From contig OZ017797.1 of NCBI GenBank assembly GCA_963969395.1, forward strand, positions 10,106,001 through 10,170,000: DNA of 64,000 bases, written 5' to 3'. The first letter of the stretch is position 1, and each line of letters begins with the position of its first letter. The DNA comes from Pseudoscleropodium purum (lineage: Eukaryota; Streptophyta; Bryopsida; Hypnales; Brachytheciaceae). The notes beneath the pieces are model-generated. The model was not told the DNA's origin, searched no databases, and saw only the letters and a list, made by a program, of their open reading frames with translations. This document shows, piece by piece, positions 1-13,799 of this stretch. The position numbers and the translations under genes are program-made.

Positions 1-2240
1 TTTTTCTAGCAAATGATTCAAATGATTCATATAGTACCAAAAAAGATGATTTCCAAGGTGAACACTAGGATTAACCCCTATTTAAAAGGATCATAATAAA
101 TGGAAGTACTAACCGCATGAAAGTATGAAACTTTGTATGCATTGGTAAGTGGCTCTAATTTGAAGAAGAAATTTTTGAGTAGTAGGAGAGCACAAGTATA
201 GATGTTCACAAATTTTCTCGAATGTTTTTGATGTTGTCTAATATTCTTCAAATTTCAAAAATTGTTATAATAGGCCACAACATGTCCAAAACACCCATGT
301 ACTTTCTATCTTCTATTCAACACTAAATTTGCATAACATGTCCAATTTCTCTGATATCTTTGGCTAGCAATTGCCCTTTAGTCTTCTACTCAAGCATTCT
401 ATTTTTATAGACAGAGGCATGCCTTCAAAAACACCAAAAATAGAAACAAATAATCATCCCACTAATTAGATTTCACAAGTAGATTCCATATTTTTTAAAT
501 GTCAAAAAATCAATTCTAAAGCTACCTTCAACTAGTACAAGAGTTTGAATAGTGTTGGATCTCCTCACACTATTTGGATGGAATTTGGATGATTTTTGGA
601 TGGAAATGGTCTAATTGGTGTGAGTGTTTGGATAAAGTTTGAGATGGTCATGGATGAAAATTGAATGACGATCACACCAATATAAAATGGTGTAAATCAC
701 ATTGTATTGATTTTATTTGAAATAGTGCAAACTTTCTGTATTAGTGCATCTTGAATTGCAAATTTGCATTATTTCATAAATTAGTGTTACTTAGTGTTAT
801 TTTAGTAGGCTCACTACAAAAAATACCATCCTTATTCAAATCACTAAAGACTTGTACTTAAAATGTGCAACACTTATTGACAAACCATCCCAAAAATGGA
901 TGAATGAAAAAGACAATGTCTCTAAGATATGAACTTACCAATTTGTTTATTGTTCAAATTTTGGACTTTAAAATGCTCCACGGTTCAATTAATTAACTTA
1001 AGTACCATCCTAACATTGTTACCCAACATGAACCATTCCCCCTAGATAATCCCTCCCTATAAGTAATGTAACTTATCTTTTGAGTGGATAGCCTTCACTC
1101 AGAAGACTCACTCATTAATTCACTGATCAATTCATTCACCACTTATTAATTCTAATTTAGTTGATTACTTTGTATTTTCCAAAATAAACCTCTTTAATAA
1201 ACAATATGGGTTAATTAATGGTTTTTGTCTCTAATCAAATCCAATAGCTCTCCTTTTCAAATCCAATGGTCCTCTTTCAAGAACGCTAGATTTTGAAGAG
1301 AGAAAAATGGACATCATAGGGGGTACTATAATTTATTTATTTTCCCACATCGGACGTCCATGGATTTTCAAGACAAAGAGGGGGGGGGGGGTGGTAGGTG
1401 CATCACGTCTTTTCAAGAGACAGTCCCTCCTCAAATGAGTTAGATCTATGGCAAGAAGTCATTGATTGGCTTGGAAGTTGTAACACTAGTGTCACTAGCT
1501 GATTGGGAAGTTGCAAAGAATCAGTGGATGGATGGAAAGTTGTAGAGAGTCATTAGATGACTAGGGAGTAGCAACATTAGAGACTCCCATTTTCATGGAG
1601 AGCAAAAGAACCCAACATTGGTTAATAATGTTTTGATAGTCACCCTTGTAATAGAGATATGTAGTCTATGCTCTTTGGATCCATGGATCTAGACGTCAAG
1701 TTTGCATAGAGACAAGTGACACAGAGCTACCAAAGGATGAACAACCGACAGAGACATTCATCCAACGGGACACATCCATGGATTCTCTCTCATCTGGCCC
1801 TACTCTGCCGTCCTAAAGGCCTCATGCATCAGTTGCAGTATCTGCTCAGTCCTCACACTTCACCAGCCCCCCCAACTCCAACTGCTTTTCCCCCTTCTCG
1901 TACAGATTCTTGCGACGGAGTTGCGAACTCTGCGGCCGGCTGAATCTACAGCCCGCGATCACCAGGTGTCGAAGGAGATCAAATTTTCCGTTCAAGCGCC
2001 ATTACATTGACACAACACAGCTTCTTCCATTTCAATTGGCAATTGCAAACGTCCGATCGAGTCCGTAGGAGTTTAATTAATCCAATTTTGCAGCCATGAT
2101 ATACAATTCGATCACAATTTCTCTCTTCTCGGTTTCATGCTGACGTTGCTTTGCTCGAAATTGAGCTAGGTTGCAAGCGGAATTGGTTGTCTGGCACTCG
2201 CCAATTCAAGAACTAAAGACGAGCTAGCGGAGAAAGATCG
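1..2240. other. AT-rich intergenic region upstream of the small membrane-protein gene
   Basis: No convincing gene. The first 80 bases match the end of a dispersed repeat also present near 11.35, 44.2 and 54.3 kb: a 'caaatgattca...agtaccaaaaa.gatgattt' core followed by an 'aggattaa' end. A 12-base G run lies at 1380-1391. A lone CACTA-like end (cactacaaaaaa) sits near 813 without a visible partner. Base composition becomes more balanced after about 1850, as expected near a promoter. Confidence 0.6.
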
Positions 2241-2252
2241 AAATATATAGCT
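2238..2252 (+). promoter_or_regulatory. Possible TATA element of the small membrane-protein gene
   Basis: The sequence aaatatatag lies about 65-75 bases before the ATG at 2317, which would put transcription start about 30-45 bases before the start codon. This rests on a motif match and spacing only. Confidence 0.3.
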
Positions 2253-2316
2253 GGGCGATTTGAGATTTGTAGAGTGAGGCAGACTCTGTAGGCTTGAGAA
2301 ATTTGAAGACAGAAGG

Positions 2317-2610
2317 ATGGACGGGAGACGGAATGAGAATTACTATACGACGCAAACGCAGCAGAGGCGAATGCAGAGTCCGGGAGCTGTGTCGCGGCCT
2401 ATGAGCAGCTTCTTGGCGGGCTTCGACGCGGAGCATTTGGCGATGTGCTTCGTGTCGGCGATCGTCATGTACGGGGCGGGATACATCATCGCGCGCCTGT
2501 TCTACAGCGGCATCATGTTCTTCCTGGCGGTAGGGCTCATCATCTTCTTCGTCATGCAGGTCGTGGATGGCGTGGATAGATCCGTCAGGGACTATAACAA
2601 GGTATATTAA
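2317..2610 (+). CDS. Small two-helix membrane protein, unknown function
   Basis: A 97-residue open frame starting at an ATG in good context (aagg ATG gac). Residues 1-35 are polar and rich in Gln, Arg and Ser. Two hydrophobic segments follow, at about 41-62 and 64-84, and then a short charged tail (VDRSVRDYN). The frame is markedly GC-richer than its surroundings and favours G or C in third codon positions, which supports real coding. The family is not recognised; a small organelle or endomembrane protein is possible. Just before the stop there is an AAG|GTATAT that could act as a splice donor, so the true C-terminus may lie in a further exon that was not found. Without it the protein ends in -NKVY. 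Confidence 0.6.
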   Translation: MDGRRNENYYTTQTQQRRMQSPGAVSRPMSSFLAGFDAEHLAMCFVSAIVMYGAGYIIARLFYSGIMFFLAVGLIIFFVMQVVDGVDRSVRDYNKVY

Positions 2611-5600
2611 TTAAGAGTTGGCTGGAGTCCATCTGTATACTTCGTTGATTAGAAGGAATTCTGTTATAATTGCAGAATTTTTTTTCTTTCCGCTCTCCAT
2701 CCTTTAAGTGAAAATTGAAGAGAGACCGAACTCCTTCAGTCTAGCCTGGAGAAGGCTTTTTAATTATGATGTAATCTTTTCAAGATCACAACACTGTATA
2801 ATCCGAAGTGATCACAACACTGTATAATCTTCTTGAGTGTTTTCGCATACTTTGCATGTTGCTCGATCTTTCTTGACGAAGTTAGATTTCGGTTGAGCTT
2901 CGACCTCCTCTGACATCGGCCGAATTAGATTGGCAGTTAATTAGTTCGCTAATTGTGTGCTTCCTGATTTGACCGGCCGGTTAATTTTGCAAGTCTGAAA
3001 CCAATAGTTGGATTTGACTTCTGTGAACATGCTAACCTTGAGTACGTTGCTTCAATTTCAGAATTTCTCCTTAAGGATGAAGAGCGGAAAAATCATTCTC
3101 TGGAAAGTTGTTTGAATTGCCGATCATTTAAACTTTTCATGATCTCCTTAAATATTAAGCATCGAGTTCTTGGATCTGCATAATTCATCTTGTAGTAAGA
3201 CGATCAAATCAAGTTCAGGTGCCTCTACTGTTTAATATAAATAGGACTTAGAACGAAGAGATAGACGTACAGGGATCGAAGGTAGGACATCTCAACAACC
3301 GCCATGGCGTAATTGTCCTCTGGTCATGCTTGATGCACATGCTATGATTCTACAGTAAGTCCCTTGCATAGGTGAGACCAGGACCATTTCACCCTCAATT
3401 GAGTACTTCACAGGGATGGCCTGTGGCAGACGCATTCGAGAGACATAGTCAGGTTTAGATTATATTTTCAAGTTTTCAACCGCAGTTACATAAAAAATAA
3501 AGAAGATGTTAATTCCGTAGTTTAAGAAGTTAGAATGTGATCTCAGTGTGAAGAGTCTTCGGAATTTCAAAAAGATTCAAAGACTCAGTCCAGTAAACAC
3601 GGCAGATTCGGTCGTAGGTGTATACGGTAGAAGAGGTGCTTCAATGACTGCTGTATCTTATCTTCAAACTAAGGACACCATCATTTCTCGTCAGAATATT
3701 CACTCTTGTGCGTCTCGATAGTGAGCCTGCTGGAAATTGAAGATTATCAGCAGCCCTAAATCTATGTTTTCATGTGTGTGTCTTGTAGCTTCTATATTCT
3801 ATCAGTAAGGATGAAGGACATAAGTATTTAGAATGTTAAAAGAAATCCCTTGATCAGCAGCTTAGAATGAAAAGACTGAACTGTCAGACAGTCACAAACT
3901 GTAGACAGGAAATAGCCATTTCTCTCCGCAGTTTTCCTGATATGCTGGCAAGACTACAATTTATCATGTCTTACTAGGATTGTTTCTGGTTCCTAGAATC
4001 CATTGTATAAAAATCATTTCAGAAGCGGTTTCCAATTTCTCTCAGGCATGATTCATAACATTCTTGCACTTCGGGATCTCTTTGCCTCAGTCTCATGCAT
4101 TGCAGCCCTTTTCTTATTTTCGTAAACTGATGAAACCCTAACTTGTAGTGAAGCTTCATTCTGAGTCTTGCCATTATACAGGGAAAATATCAACCTTCAA
4201 GTTCAAGAATGTTATGCTGAAAATTTAGGACAGACTCTGGTTGCTAGAAAACAGGTGAAGGTGGCCCTAAGAATATAATCATACAACATGAATAAAGATT
4301 CGGTTGGTATAACTTCTAACTATAACTACATCTAATAATAATTCTAATAACATCCTAATAACAATAATCATGACATATTTGAATCTACTTTTCATTTTTG
4401 TTGAATCTTTATGGTAATTGAAGAAGGATTTCAAAGCATGTAAGATTTCAAAACATATTTTTTAGACACTTTGTTAATTTATTTTGTAAACTTCTAAATA
4501 AATACATCCTAATAGATTGACATTTTGTTAAACACTTAGACATGAGAGATACATCATAATAGTGAATAACAAATGCAACTATCTCTCCTATTCTAAATTG
4601 ATGCCTCCCTACATTTTTCAAAAGTTGTGTGTGCATAGAACAAGTCTTTGAAGTAAATGATTCTCTTTCAAACATGTTTCCACTAGGATTTTTTGCAGTG
4701 TGATATATTAACCTACTTTGATTATAAGAGAAATTTTCTATCTTTTATGATGTGTTTGAAGTTTACAATGTTAATTTATTCAAAACAATCCTTAAGAAAA
4801 TCTCAAAATTTGTAACTTATGGAGGATATGTGATTTCAACTATGAATTTCTTTTGTTTTGGATATATGATAGCAAAGTAGAGTATATGAATTGAAGGATT
4901 TTTGAAATTTGAACAACTATCATGGTTCACTTGTTGGCTTTATTTCTTATAAGCTTGCTTACCCTTGTAGTATAGGAATTTTGGACAAGATATACAATAG
5001 TTTTAAAATTTTGTTAATCCTTTGATTTTCTCTTGTTCTATAGTTTGGGAGGTGTTAAACAATAGATTTTACCGGTCATTAAAGATTTACTATGGTTTTT
5101 TCATCTATGGAATTGTGAAGGTGAATGAATGGGGTGTGGTCTATAGGGACGGTTAGCAATTGCTTGTGAATCAAGTGAAAACTATTGTGTGTAGTTTCTT
5201 TTCTCTCAATCTGGAGAAGCTTTCCAGAGCTCCTACAACGATGAGGCTGGCAATGTATGAGCAATAGTTTTATGATTTTGTGATTGCAATTAATTGGGAG
5301 AGTTAATTGGGATAGTGTCTGAGTAGGTGGTTGTGGTGGTTGAGATCTATGTGAGACTATGGATAGTTGAATCAATTGTACATGTGTCAAAGATAATGAA
5401 ATGAGATTCTATTGTAAAATTTTGTGTTATTGTGCTAGGACAATAGTCAATTTAGAGAGAAGTGGTGAAACAGTAAGAATCAATTGTAAATTCATGCAAT
5501 AATATAAAGCGGTGTTAATTGGAAATTGGAGTATGAGTCTGTGTGTTCCATTGAGTTTAATTGTTTGTTTAGACTAAATCTGTAAATTTGGCAATTGTGA

Positions 5601-8600
5601 TGTGATGGTGTGATTTTCTATTGTGTGAGAACATTGGTTGAAGTAATCAATAGTATGTGTATGGATAGCATGTGAATATGAAGTCTGTGACTATTAAGCT
5701 ATGGTGTGTTTAATTTAATAGCAATTTATTGAGTGATCAAGGTTAAAGATTAATATTGAGTGATTCCATAGTAGCAAATCAATAGAGTTGGAAGAATGAA
5801 TAATATTACAATGAATAAAGAACAGAACAAAATTAAAAGAAAGGGAACACAAATATTGTTGTCAATCATATAATAATAAAATGGAGTGTGAAATTAAGAA
5901 GAATGTGATTGTGTTGAAAATATGGAAAGACCAAGTGGAAAGAAGCTAGAGGAAGTTGTAAAGCCAAAGCTATAGAATTGTGTCAACCAAGTAAGTGAAA
6001 TCAATAGAAGCTCATACCAGTGCAGTTGGTGAGAAGTGATGAAGCAATGGATAATATAAAGCTATAGGACCTCCTAACAAATTGATAAGTTTTCAATTTT
6101 GGCTATAATTATAATAAAGATGGTCTATCTATTGTGGTTGTGAAGTTAAGAATTTCTTATTTCCTTCAATTGTACATGATTTTGAGTGGAAGTAAATTTA
6201 TAATCCCATAAGAATCACCATAGTTTTCCATACCTCCTTGAGAACGAACTTAATCTATAGGAATTTTATTATAGTTAAATCCATAGTAAAAAACCCAACC
6301 TACAACCCTTAAGTAGTCTAGTGGTTTGAATGTGTCAATGTAAAGTGGAAAATTTAATTTAACTTAATGACGATATCAAATGTAGTTGTTGTAGCCTTGA
6401 ACTACAAAACAATGGAGATTGATGGTATATAATTTTGGGTGAGTCAAATATTTTTCTATTGCAAACAAGTAGATTTGATGGCCTCCCTAAGTAGGCAATG
6501 AGTGAATTTAAGGTTTTCGTATTCCAAATTGTCTCGAATCCAATTGTGCCCTGGCTATTGGAATTTTTGTCCTAAATCTAATTTCTTCCTATTGTACTAT
6601 AAAGTAGTGAAAATTGTAAAGAATATGCATTATGACAACTTGTATGTGGATTTGGATTGAAAAGTTGTCATTGTATGACTTCAATGAACACCATTAGAAA
6701 AAAAATTGGAGCCTTAAGAAGGCCACCAGATCTAAACTAGGAGTTCAAATTTAAAAAATCAAATTTCAAGGTGCCATGTCAAATTTTTATTTTAATATTT
6801 TTTTATTTGCTCTTTCTGCATTGCTAGTCTAGAGTTTGGTAGACCTCTTGAAGCCCCAAATCTTCTCTAATGCACCATTCTATTCCTACCAATGGCAAAA
6901 TGTTCTATCATTATTCCATAACCTTGAAGTATGGTTTTGAATTGCCATTGCCATCAATTAGGGAATTACTTTAGACCCCTCATAGACAAGAATAGTCTCC
7001 ATCTCTTAACACAACAATATTAGTAAGTTCATTGCAACCAACCTTTTTCTTTAACTTTCTAAGAAAGTGTTGAGATGGCAGTCACTAAAAATTTAGTGAA
7101 GTATTATATTTCTACATTCATCTATCTTTTGAACCAAAAAACACTTTTCAATCATATTCATGCACTTTTTCATTTAAATCTGGTGACTTTATCCACTTTC
7201 TTAAGAGAAATGAAAAATTTCTGGTGATAAAAGATTAATTTTATTTGGTGAAAAGTAGAAAATTATTTTGAAATGGTGCAATCTAGCTCCACGGTGAAAA
7301 AAAGGACTAATTGCAACATATATTTGATTCCTCAAAGAAGCTCTCGAGAATTTGGCTATAGTCAAACCATCCTCCCTTCGATGCTGCTGATTTGGAGATC
7401 AAGAATTCCCATAAAACAATCCAAAACAATCTTATGAATTTCTTGAATATTGCAAGTTCATACAAGTAAAGGTGGGTACACCCATTATGGTACAGTGCTT
7501 TAAAAGGCACCCTAGATTAAGCCTTTAAATGGTATAGATATCTACTGAAAATTGTCAATGAGTAAATATGGTAGTTCATCAAAGAATCATTGGCCATTTT
7601 GGTATTTGTGATATGCTACTAAGCTCACATCATATGTTAATTTGTTTCTCTAACAAGGTAATCGTTCTTTTCTCTTCTGTGAAATATATGGGTAATTCCC
7701 ATTAATTACCGACAAGCTTTTCTATTGCTTGTTGGTTACTAATTTGGTGAGTTTTTTTCATTGTTTTAAACATGATTGCAACTCCATTTCTTTTCTTTTT
7801 GACACCTTGGGAGGGGAACTTTGTGCATGTGACTAATGATTTTTAGTGCAGCCTATGAACGCTTTTGAATACTCTACTTCCAAAACTTTGTACCCCTACT
7901 GTTGTCTTATGTTTGTTAATTTCTGAAGTTTTTTTTGTGCATTTCTTCCTTTTTTTTTACATCTCTTTACAATCTTGTATTCACTACTATCTTAACCTTC
8001 AAATTACTCACAGCCCAATTTGTGGCACTTTTGGGTATACCCACCATACTCTGGCAGGGTTGAACACGTACGTGAATTTCTTGCATGTGTATCTCAGAAA
8101 TATAATAAAACCTAAATATAAGTTTTTGGTCTAGAAAATTCAAGTGGAACACAATCTTTTATGATTCAGTTCTGAGTACAGTAATTCACATGAAGTCAGA
8201 CCTATGTTAGTATATGTGATTAGCAAGCATTTTGAGAATACAAACCACCTGGCCATGATAATTTGCTACAGATCCACAACCCATTTCCTTATACCCTACA
8301 CTAAAGTCAGATTCGGCATAAATCAAGTCATTTTCATAAAAAAAAAGAAAAAGAAAAGGTGACACATGTCATATTATGAATGATGAGAATCTAACTTGGA
8401 AATTCAATTTCGGCATTTGAATGTTGAATTAGACCTTCACATATGGAATTTGGTATACCCAAGATTTTTCTTATAGCCCATAGTACAAGGTTAGTAGGCT
8501 GAATTGACACCCTCATTGCCCCCTCTTTCCGAAGACTTGATGGACATTACCGTAGTGGAGTAGTTTAGCAAAGACTTGCATTCGGAATTTCGGATACTTC

Positions 8601-9147
8601 AGGTGTTGCTTGTGACGCTGGTATTGCACTATTTAGCACGTTACACATAATAAGTTTTCTCAAACTCCAAACTCAATCAGTCCATCTGCAATGGATAAGT
8701 TGACGCCTTCATTTGTGCTCCCTCCCCCCCCCCCCCCCCCCCAACAAAACATACAAAGAAAAGCCACACAAGAAATATTTGTCCAGGAATCTCATGACTG
8801 ACTCAAATGTAACTAAAGGATCAGAAACATCAAATGTGAGAGCTTCATAATCGGAAACGGATTAAACACAGATTGCAGTAACATGCTTTCATGCACAAAC
8901 ACCACCATGTTGAAATGTAAGTTACGAAGGACCACTCCAACTGTGAAAGTGATGCAGTCCGATTGTTCATCTTCCAAGCTTAGTTGTGCTTGTTTTCAAG
9001 TCGAGCAAAATTGACTGGAGTGGGTGCTAATGAAACCACATTCTCCGCCAGCAAGTTTCTACTCTCTGGGCAGCCAAGGAAAGGAGAAGGACTGAAGGAG
9101 AAGTAAGCTTATATTAAGGCTAGTGCGGGAAGGCCGGAAGGGAAGAC
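2611..9147. other. Gene-poor AT-rich intergenic DNA
   Basis: No gene could be supported in this 6.5 kb. Open frames are short, low-complexity and lack splice-consistent neighbours. Purine-rich stretches around 5.0-6.1 kb give spurious His/Gln/Pro-rich frames on the minus strand. A 19-base C run lies at 8724-8742. Composition becomes GC-richer after about 8.9 kb. Confidence 0.6.
8724..8742. repeat. Poly-C run of 19 bases
   Basis: Nineteen uninterrupted C residues, seen directly. The length may be unreliable because homopolymers of this size are prone to sequencing and assembly error. Confidence 0.9.
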
Positions 9148-9354
9148 ATGCCGGGCTGGTCAACAGTTGCTCGAAACCTTAAACAATCTGTTGCAATGAC
9201 AGGAGTTAGGGCAAGAGAGCCTGGTGACTTGAAGAACAGGAGGCAACAACCTGCAAGCAGCGACAAGCTGGAGATGGAGCTGCAAGGGAGAGCTCGTGCA
9301 GGGACCGAGCCAGTTGAAGCAGAGGAGCAGTGGCCACTAAGGGAGAAGCACCTA

Positions 9355-9900
9355 AGGTAAACCTGCCTATGACAGGCAAATCACCCGTGACAGGCACCTA
9401 GGGAACTCCCCCATTACAGTCTTCCATCAACTCATGAGAAACTTTTTCTTAAAAATAGAATTAAGACTACATTCGGTTGATTTTTAGTTGTCATCAAAGC
9501 CTTGGAATATGGTTATGGAGTTATTAATAACTGTGATAGAACATTGACACCTTTCTAGTGTAAACTGTTAGTAAAAAGTTATTTTTTAATTTCTTTATGT
9601 CATATCCATGTTAGGAAATCTTGTAACCATGTTAAAGAATGTTATGACTGCTTTGGGTGGTAAGATGACCATCATCGAAACACTTTTCTGCTGATTTGGG
9701 GTAGTCTACAGACTTTTTTGGGCAAACTGGACAGCAAACTTCGAAAATTCACAAAAAATTCATATTTTGTCGAAAAAATAAAATTCTAGTTGCTTCCTTC
9801 ATTTCTCACATTTGTCTTTGTACAAAAAAAAAATCAGATTTTTTTTGTCAATGGCAATAGGACAGATCAGCCATTCTGCCTGTCACAGGCAGGTTTACCT
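9355..9900. mobile_element. Mariner-like (TA-flanked) MITE, 546 bp
   Basis: The ends form a 24-base terminal inverted repeat with one mismatch: the left end reads aggtaaacctgcct and the right end is its complement, followed in each case by a gacaggca block. The element is flanked by TA on both sides (9353-9354 and 9901-9902), the duplication expected for Tc1/mariner-type elements. It has no coding capacity, so it is non-autonomous. Similar ends (aggtagac.agc) bound an element at 45075-45480, and a weaker relative lies at 52565-53414. Confidence 0.7.
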
Positions 9901-12900
9901 TAAGTTCGATGCGGCACTAGTTTCAAATTGACAAATTTTGAGGGTAGCTACAAAATGAAATGATGTGTGTTTGTTAGGAAATGGTTTAGGAAACCAACAA
10001 AATTGGTTTCGTGTTTTTGTGAGCTTGTATAAATATAATATGAATTTTTGAAAACAACTACATAGATGTACCTATTGTGGACACTAGACTAAGACCAAAG
10101 TTGGCACGGAAACACCCAAAAGCAACACACTCTAACCTTGAATCCCACGTGGGTAATTGGCCAATTCTTGCAAGGGTGACAACTTCTTGGAACCTCACCT
10201 GTTTACTTTAAAACCCCACATTCTTCTTTAGGTGGACACTTGGGCTTGGTTTTAGGTTCTTTTCTAAGTATTGAAGAATGACTTGCATACATTTGAGAGC
10301 TTTGATCTACCTTATCACAAGACCTAAGATTGTAAGCAAGAATGGCAATAAAAAGCTCAAGCAAAGACAAGTGGAGCAAAGAAGCGGTAGTGCGAGCTAT
10401 GGAGAAAACAAGAACATTGGTCTAAAGGAAATAATGTTATGCCCCCTCCCATGTTAACTTTGTTTACTGATGAGGGAGGGGTCCCTTTTACATTTTTTAA
10501 AAGGGGCCCCCTATAATGAACAAAATTGTCTTTTATAGCTTCTTAGCCAACCATAGTCCTTGCATTAATTCATAATTTCCTCCTAGGCATCTAATAAGGG
10601 ATGATATCTTTCCAAAGGGAAAAGGACCATTGTCTAGTAAAGGTAGGAGGTTCTAAAAGCACACAAGTTCTCAAAGCATTCACCTCCTTAAATGTACATT
10701 GCATGTACATGTTTCTTTTTCATAGCCTTTAGCAATGTACAAACAATGTACATTCTAAGAGGTGGACGCTATTAGAACCCTATGCCACTTCAGCTTCAAA
10801 ATTTAATAAAAAAATTCACGAAGCTCCAAAAAAATATGAAACGACTTGGGTTAGATGCTAATTCTACTTGTCTTTCAAGGAAAAATTACTGAAAAATATT
10901 TGAAGAAGTTTCACCTCCCCAAAAATCAGTTCCAGCTCTTAATTGGTCGGTTTATGAACCTCCTACTTTATACAATGTTATGTACGCACAGCACAATGGG
11001 CAGACTTTCTAATTACCGTCATAGCTGCCAACAAATTCAAAATTGTACCTACGGTACAAAATCACATCCAAAATGATTCAATAAAATCTAGCTTGAGAAA
11101 TGGATAAGAGTTGAGATAAGAGTTAAGCTTATAATAAGTAGCCTGGTTAGTAGGAATGTGAAGCAATTCTCAAGTTTGCATTCTGTGGATTTATTTGACA
11201 AAATTTCAATTGACATTGAATTTGAATCATAAAAGTGTTGTGTGGAGTTTTAGAAGCCTGACACAATGGGACTTCTCAAAGACTTGAACCTCCCTGAAGG
11301 GTTTAGGGTCTTCCCCGGGGTGGTTTTTTTGGATAATTTTTCTCTGAAAAGCAAATGATTCACACAATACCGAAAAAGTTGATTTTCACAATAATTAGTT
11401 TAGTGTTCCAGAATTGAACAATAAGAAGTTTTGATGTGTCATGGTGTCACCTCTCATAAAAATCTCAGTTTTTGTTGAAATGTGCAATCTCATTTAAATG
11501 TTGCAATGTACCTTTAGAAAGGAAGGAGATTAAATGAATAGGTAGCTAGTTTACTAGTTGTGAAGGGGATGAGATAGTGATGGAAATCCTACCTTAGAGA
11601 TTTGTAATATTGTGATTGAAATGCAATGTGCACATTAGATTGTATCTATATGTAGTACAACCACTTAATTAATGTAAATGTCCATATGACACATGGAATG
11701 CACCATCAATTTAAAGGAATTGATTTTTTTCCCTCCATTTGGAACCCAAGAAGGATAAACTTTAGGAAAAAGTTAGTAAAAAATTATAAAACTTCATCAA
11801 TGACAATGTACCAATTTGACAATGTAGGATTGAGAATGCCATTATTTTGAAGGTCTTGTAAGAATTCTACATACTCCACGTGAATACCAACAAGGAAGTC
11901 ATTTGCAATTTATCTTGTTTTTTTTTGAGAGAGAGAGAGAAAGGTATGTACATCCATTTGGGACTCTCTTCTAATTTTGTCCCCTATCTATATTAGTGCA
12001 ACATTTCAGCTAAAAAAATCTGAATAATTGTAGATAGAAGACACAATTGGATTAGGGTCCATAATAGATATGTTTGTCTTTGTTCAAACCATTTCCTCTA
12101 TAATACTTGAGAAATTTACAATGATATTAATAGTCAAAGACTATAATTCCATGGAAAAAATTAAAGTAGTAGATGTTATTAGTTTTGAAGGCAAGAATTG
12201 CTTTGTTCTCATTGGTTTGTATGTGAGGAAATTTTTAGTTTTACAATGGATTCTTTTATCTACGTGTAGCAAAAATGCAATAAGAAAAACATATTAATCA
12301 AGGATGAAAATTAAGCCCTTGATCGACTTTATTGGTCAAGATGTTATATTGAATGTTATTGTTGACATAAAAACATGGATAGTTATATTAGATGTCATCT
12401 AAAATCTGTCACTTAAAATACGAGGTTCTTTTAGAGTATGAAACTACTATATGATACATGAGGCATAGAAACATTGTTTGGAACATTAGGATTTGTTCTA
12501 TGAAAACTTGAGAAGGGGAATGTAGATGCAAAGTTTCTAGCATGGAGTTTGTTAAACAAATAAACTATGGCAAGAGAAGAATTTAGAAATAAAATCTTCA
12601 TTTTTGCAAGTTTTCATCTTCTCCTCATTTCTAAATGAAGTGATTCTTAACCTTGTAAAATTGAGAAAGCACCAAGTGACCAAGCTAGTCACATTGTTTA
12701 AGAATAAACAAAAATCAATTTTTCAACCATAATACTAAAAATCAATCTACTTCATCCCTTTCATACTTTTAACACCTAAAAGACTAGCTTGCTATTTTTG
12801 GCAACATAGCTTTGGGGGGCAAGTACATGTGAGTGGAGTTTTGCTTAATTTGGATCCAAATTTTTACATAAGATGTAGATGAGGAATACCTTCCATAAGA

Positions 12901-13112
12901 ACTAAATTTCATTGCATTTGAGTGTATGAGCAAAAAATTATGATACAATATGTAGTTTTTTCTTAGTTGGGGTAACACGGGTAGGCATAATTATACTATA
13001 GTCAAAATTTTCAGAGAGTGCATATAGTTGGGAGGGCACTTGAAAGGGAAGGGTATCATAATATCTAATTGTTGGATCTAAAGCAATTTTGGGCTAAAAT
13101 GCTAGAACCCAC
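9901..13112. other. AT-rich intergenic DNA with dispersed repeats
   Basis: No gene is supported. The stretch includes one copy of a dispersed repeat shared with 18.5 kb (listed separately). Around 11.34-11.42 kb there is a degenerate copy of the 'caaatgattca' repeat found at the window start and near 44 and 54 kb. Confidence 0.55.
10630..10960 (+). repeat. Dispersed repeat, copy 1 (partner near 18.5 kb)
   Basis: This stretch aligns by eye, in the same orientation, with about 18490-18770. Shared blocks are aaggtagga..ctctaaaag, the tgtacatt/aagaggtgg block and tagatgc.aattcta. Inside this copy, gttctaaaagc and the cacctcctta/gtacattg blocks recur as reverse complements around 10740-10783, giving a partial hairpin. 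It looks like a diverged non-autonomous element; its boundaries and class are not clear. Confidence 0.55.
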
Positions 13113-13382
13113 CACTACTAGAAATGCACGACCAGAAAACAAAAATTCAACTGATTTATGTTATTTGGGATAGTAGAATGATCATTTTGTAACTTTCTGT
13201 GAAAATCAATAGAATGACAAATTCTTTTTGTTGATTTTAATAGTACAATGACCAAATCAACAAGTTTTTGTTGAATTTGAAATATTTTAAGAATCTTTTT
13301 GGAATCTTTTTGGAATATTTGAGAATCTAAGTATAATGATTTAAAAAAAATTAATCATGTAAAATTCAGTCTTTCTTCAATT

Positions 13383-13731
13383 CAGCAAACTGTGGAGTCC
13401 ATTCTCGCATAGTAGAATAAAAAATTTCAAAAAACATAGAACTGAGAAAAGTTGTAAATTCAAGCTACCTTTCATCTCCAAAAATCCTTTTATGATTTGA
13501 ATCCTCCAATAAAAAGTTATAGACAAAAATCAGAGAGGGGTAGTTAGGAACATTTATTTTGACATTTTCAAACATCTTCTTTGATTTTTGTCCATAACTT
13601 TTTATTGGACACTCAAAATCACAAACGGATTTTTGTAGGTAAAATTTAGATTGAATTTACAAATTTTCTTAATTCTAAGTTTAAAAAAAAAATGTGTTCT
13701 ACTATGACGAAACGACCTCTGAAGTTTGCTG
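13383..13731. repeat. Long imperfect inverted repeat (about 150 bp arms, 46 bp loop)
   Basis: The left arm 13383-13533 starts cagcaaact and contains catagtagaa and ccaataaaaagttat. The right arm 13580-13731 contains the complements in reverse order and ends agtttgctg. A transcript would fold into a long near-duplex hairpin. It lies inside the CACTA element. A fragment similar to one arm (cctccaaaaatc..tttgtgat) recurs near 15280. Confidence 0.7.
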
Positions 13732-13799
13732 AAAATACAAAATACATGAAAAAGCAATGAAAAAAATTAAGTATATAAATTTTTAGTTCTTGTCTGGTC

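Noticed and set aside
813..826. Lone CACTA-like terminus (cactacaaaaaa)
   Set aside because: No matching inverted end or target duplication was found nearby.
5079..5390. 103-residue minus-strand frame rich in His, Gln, Pro and Leu
   Set aside because: It arises from purine-rich low-complexity DNA and has no domain, splice partners or start context that support coding.
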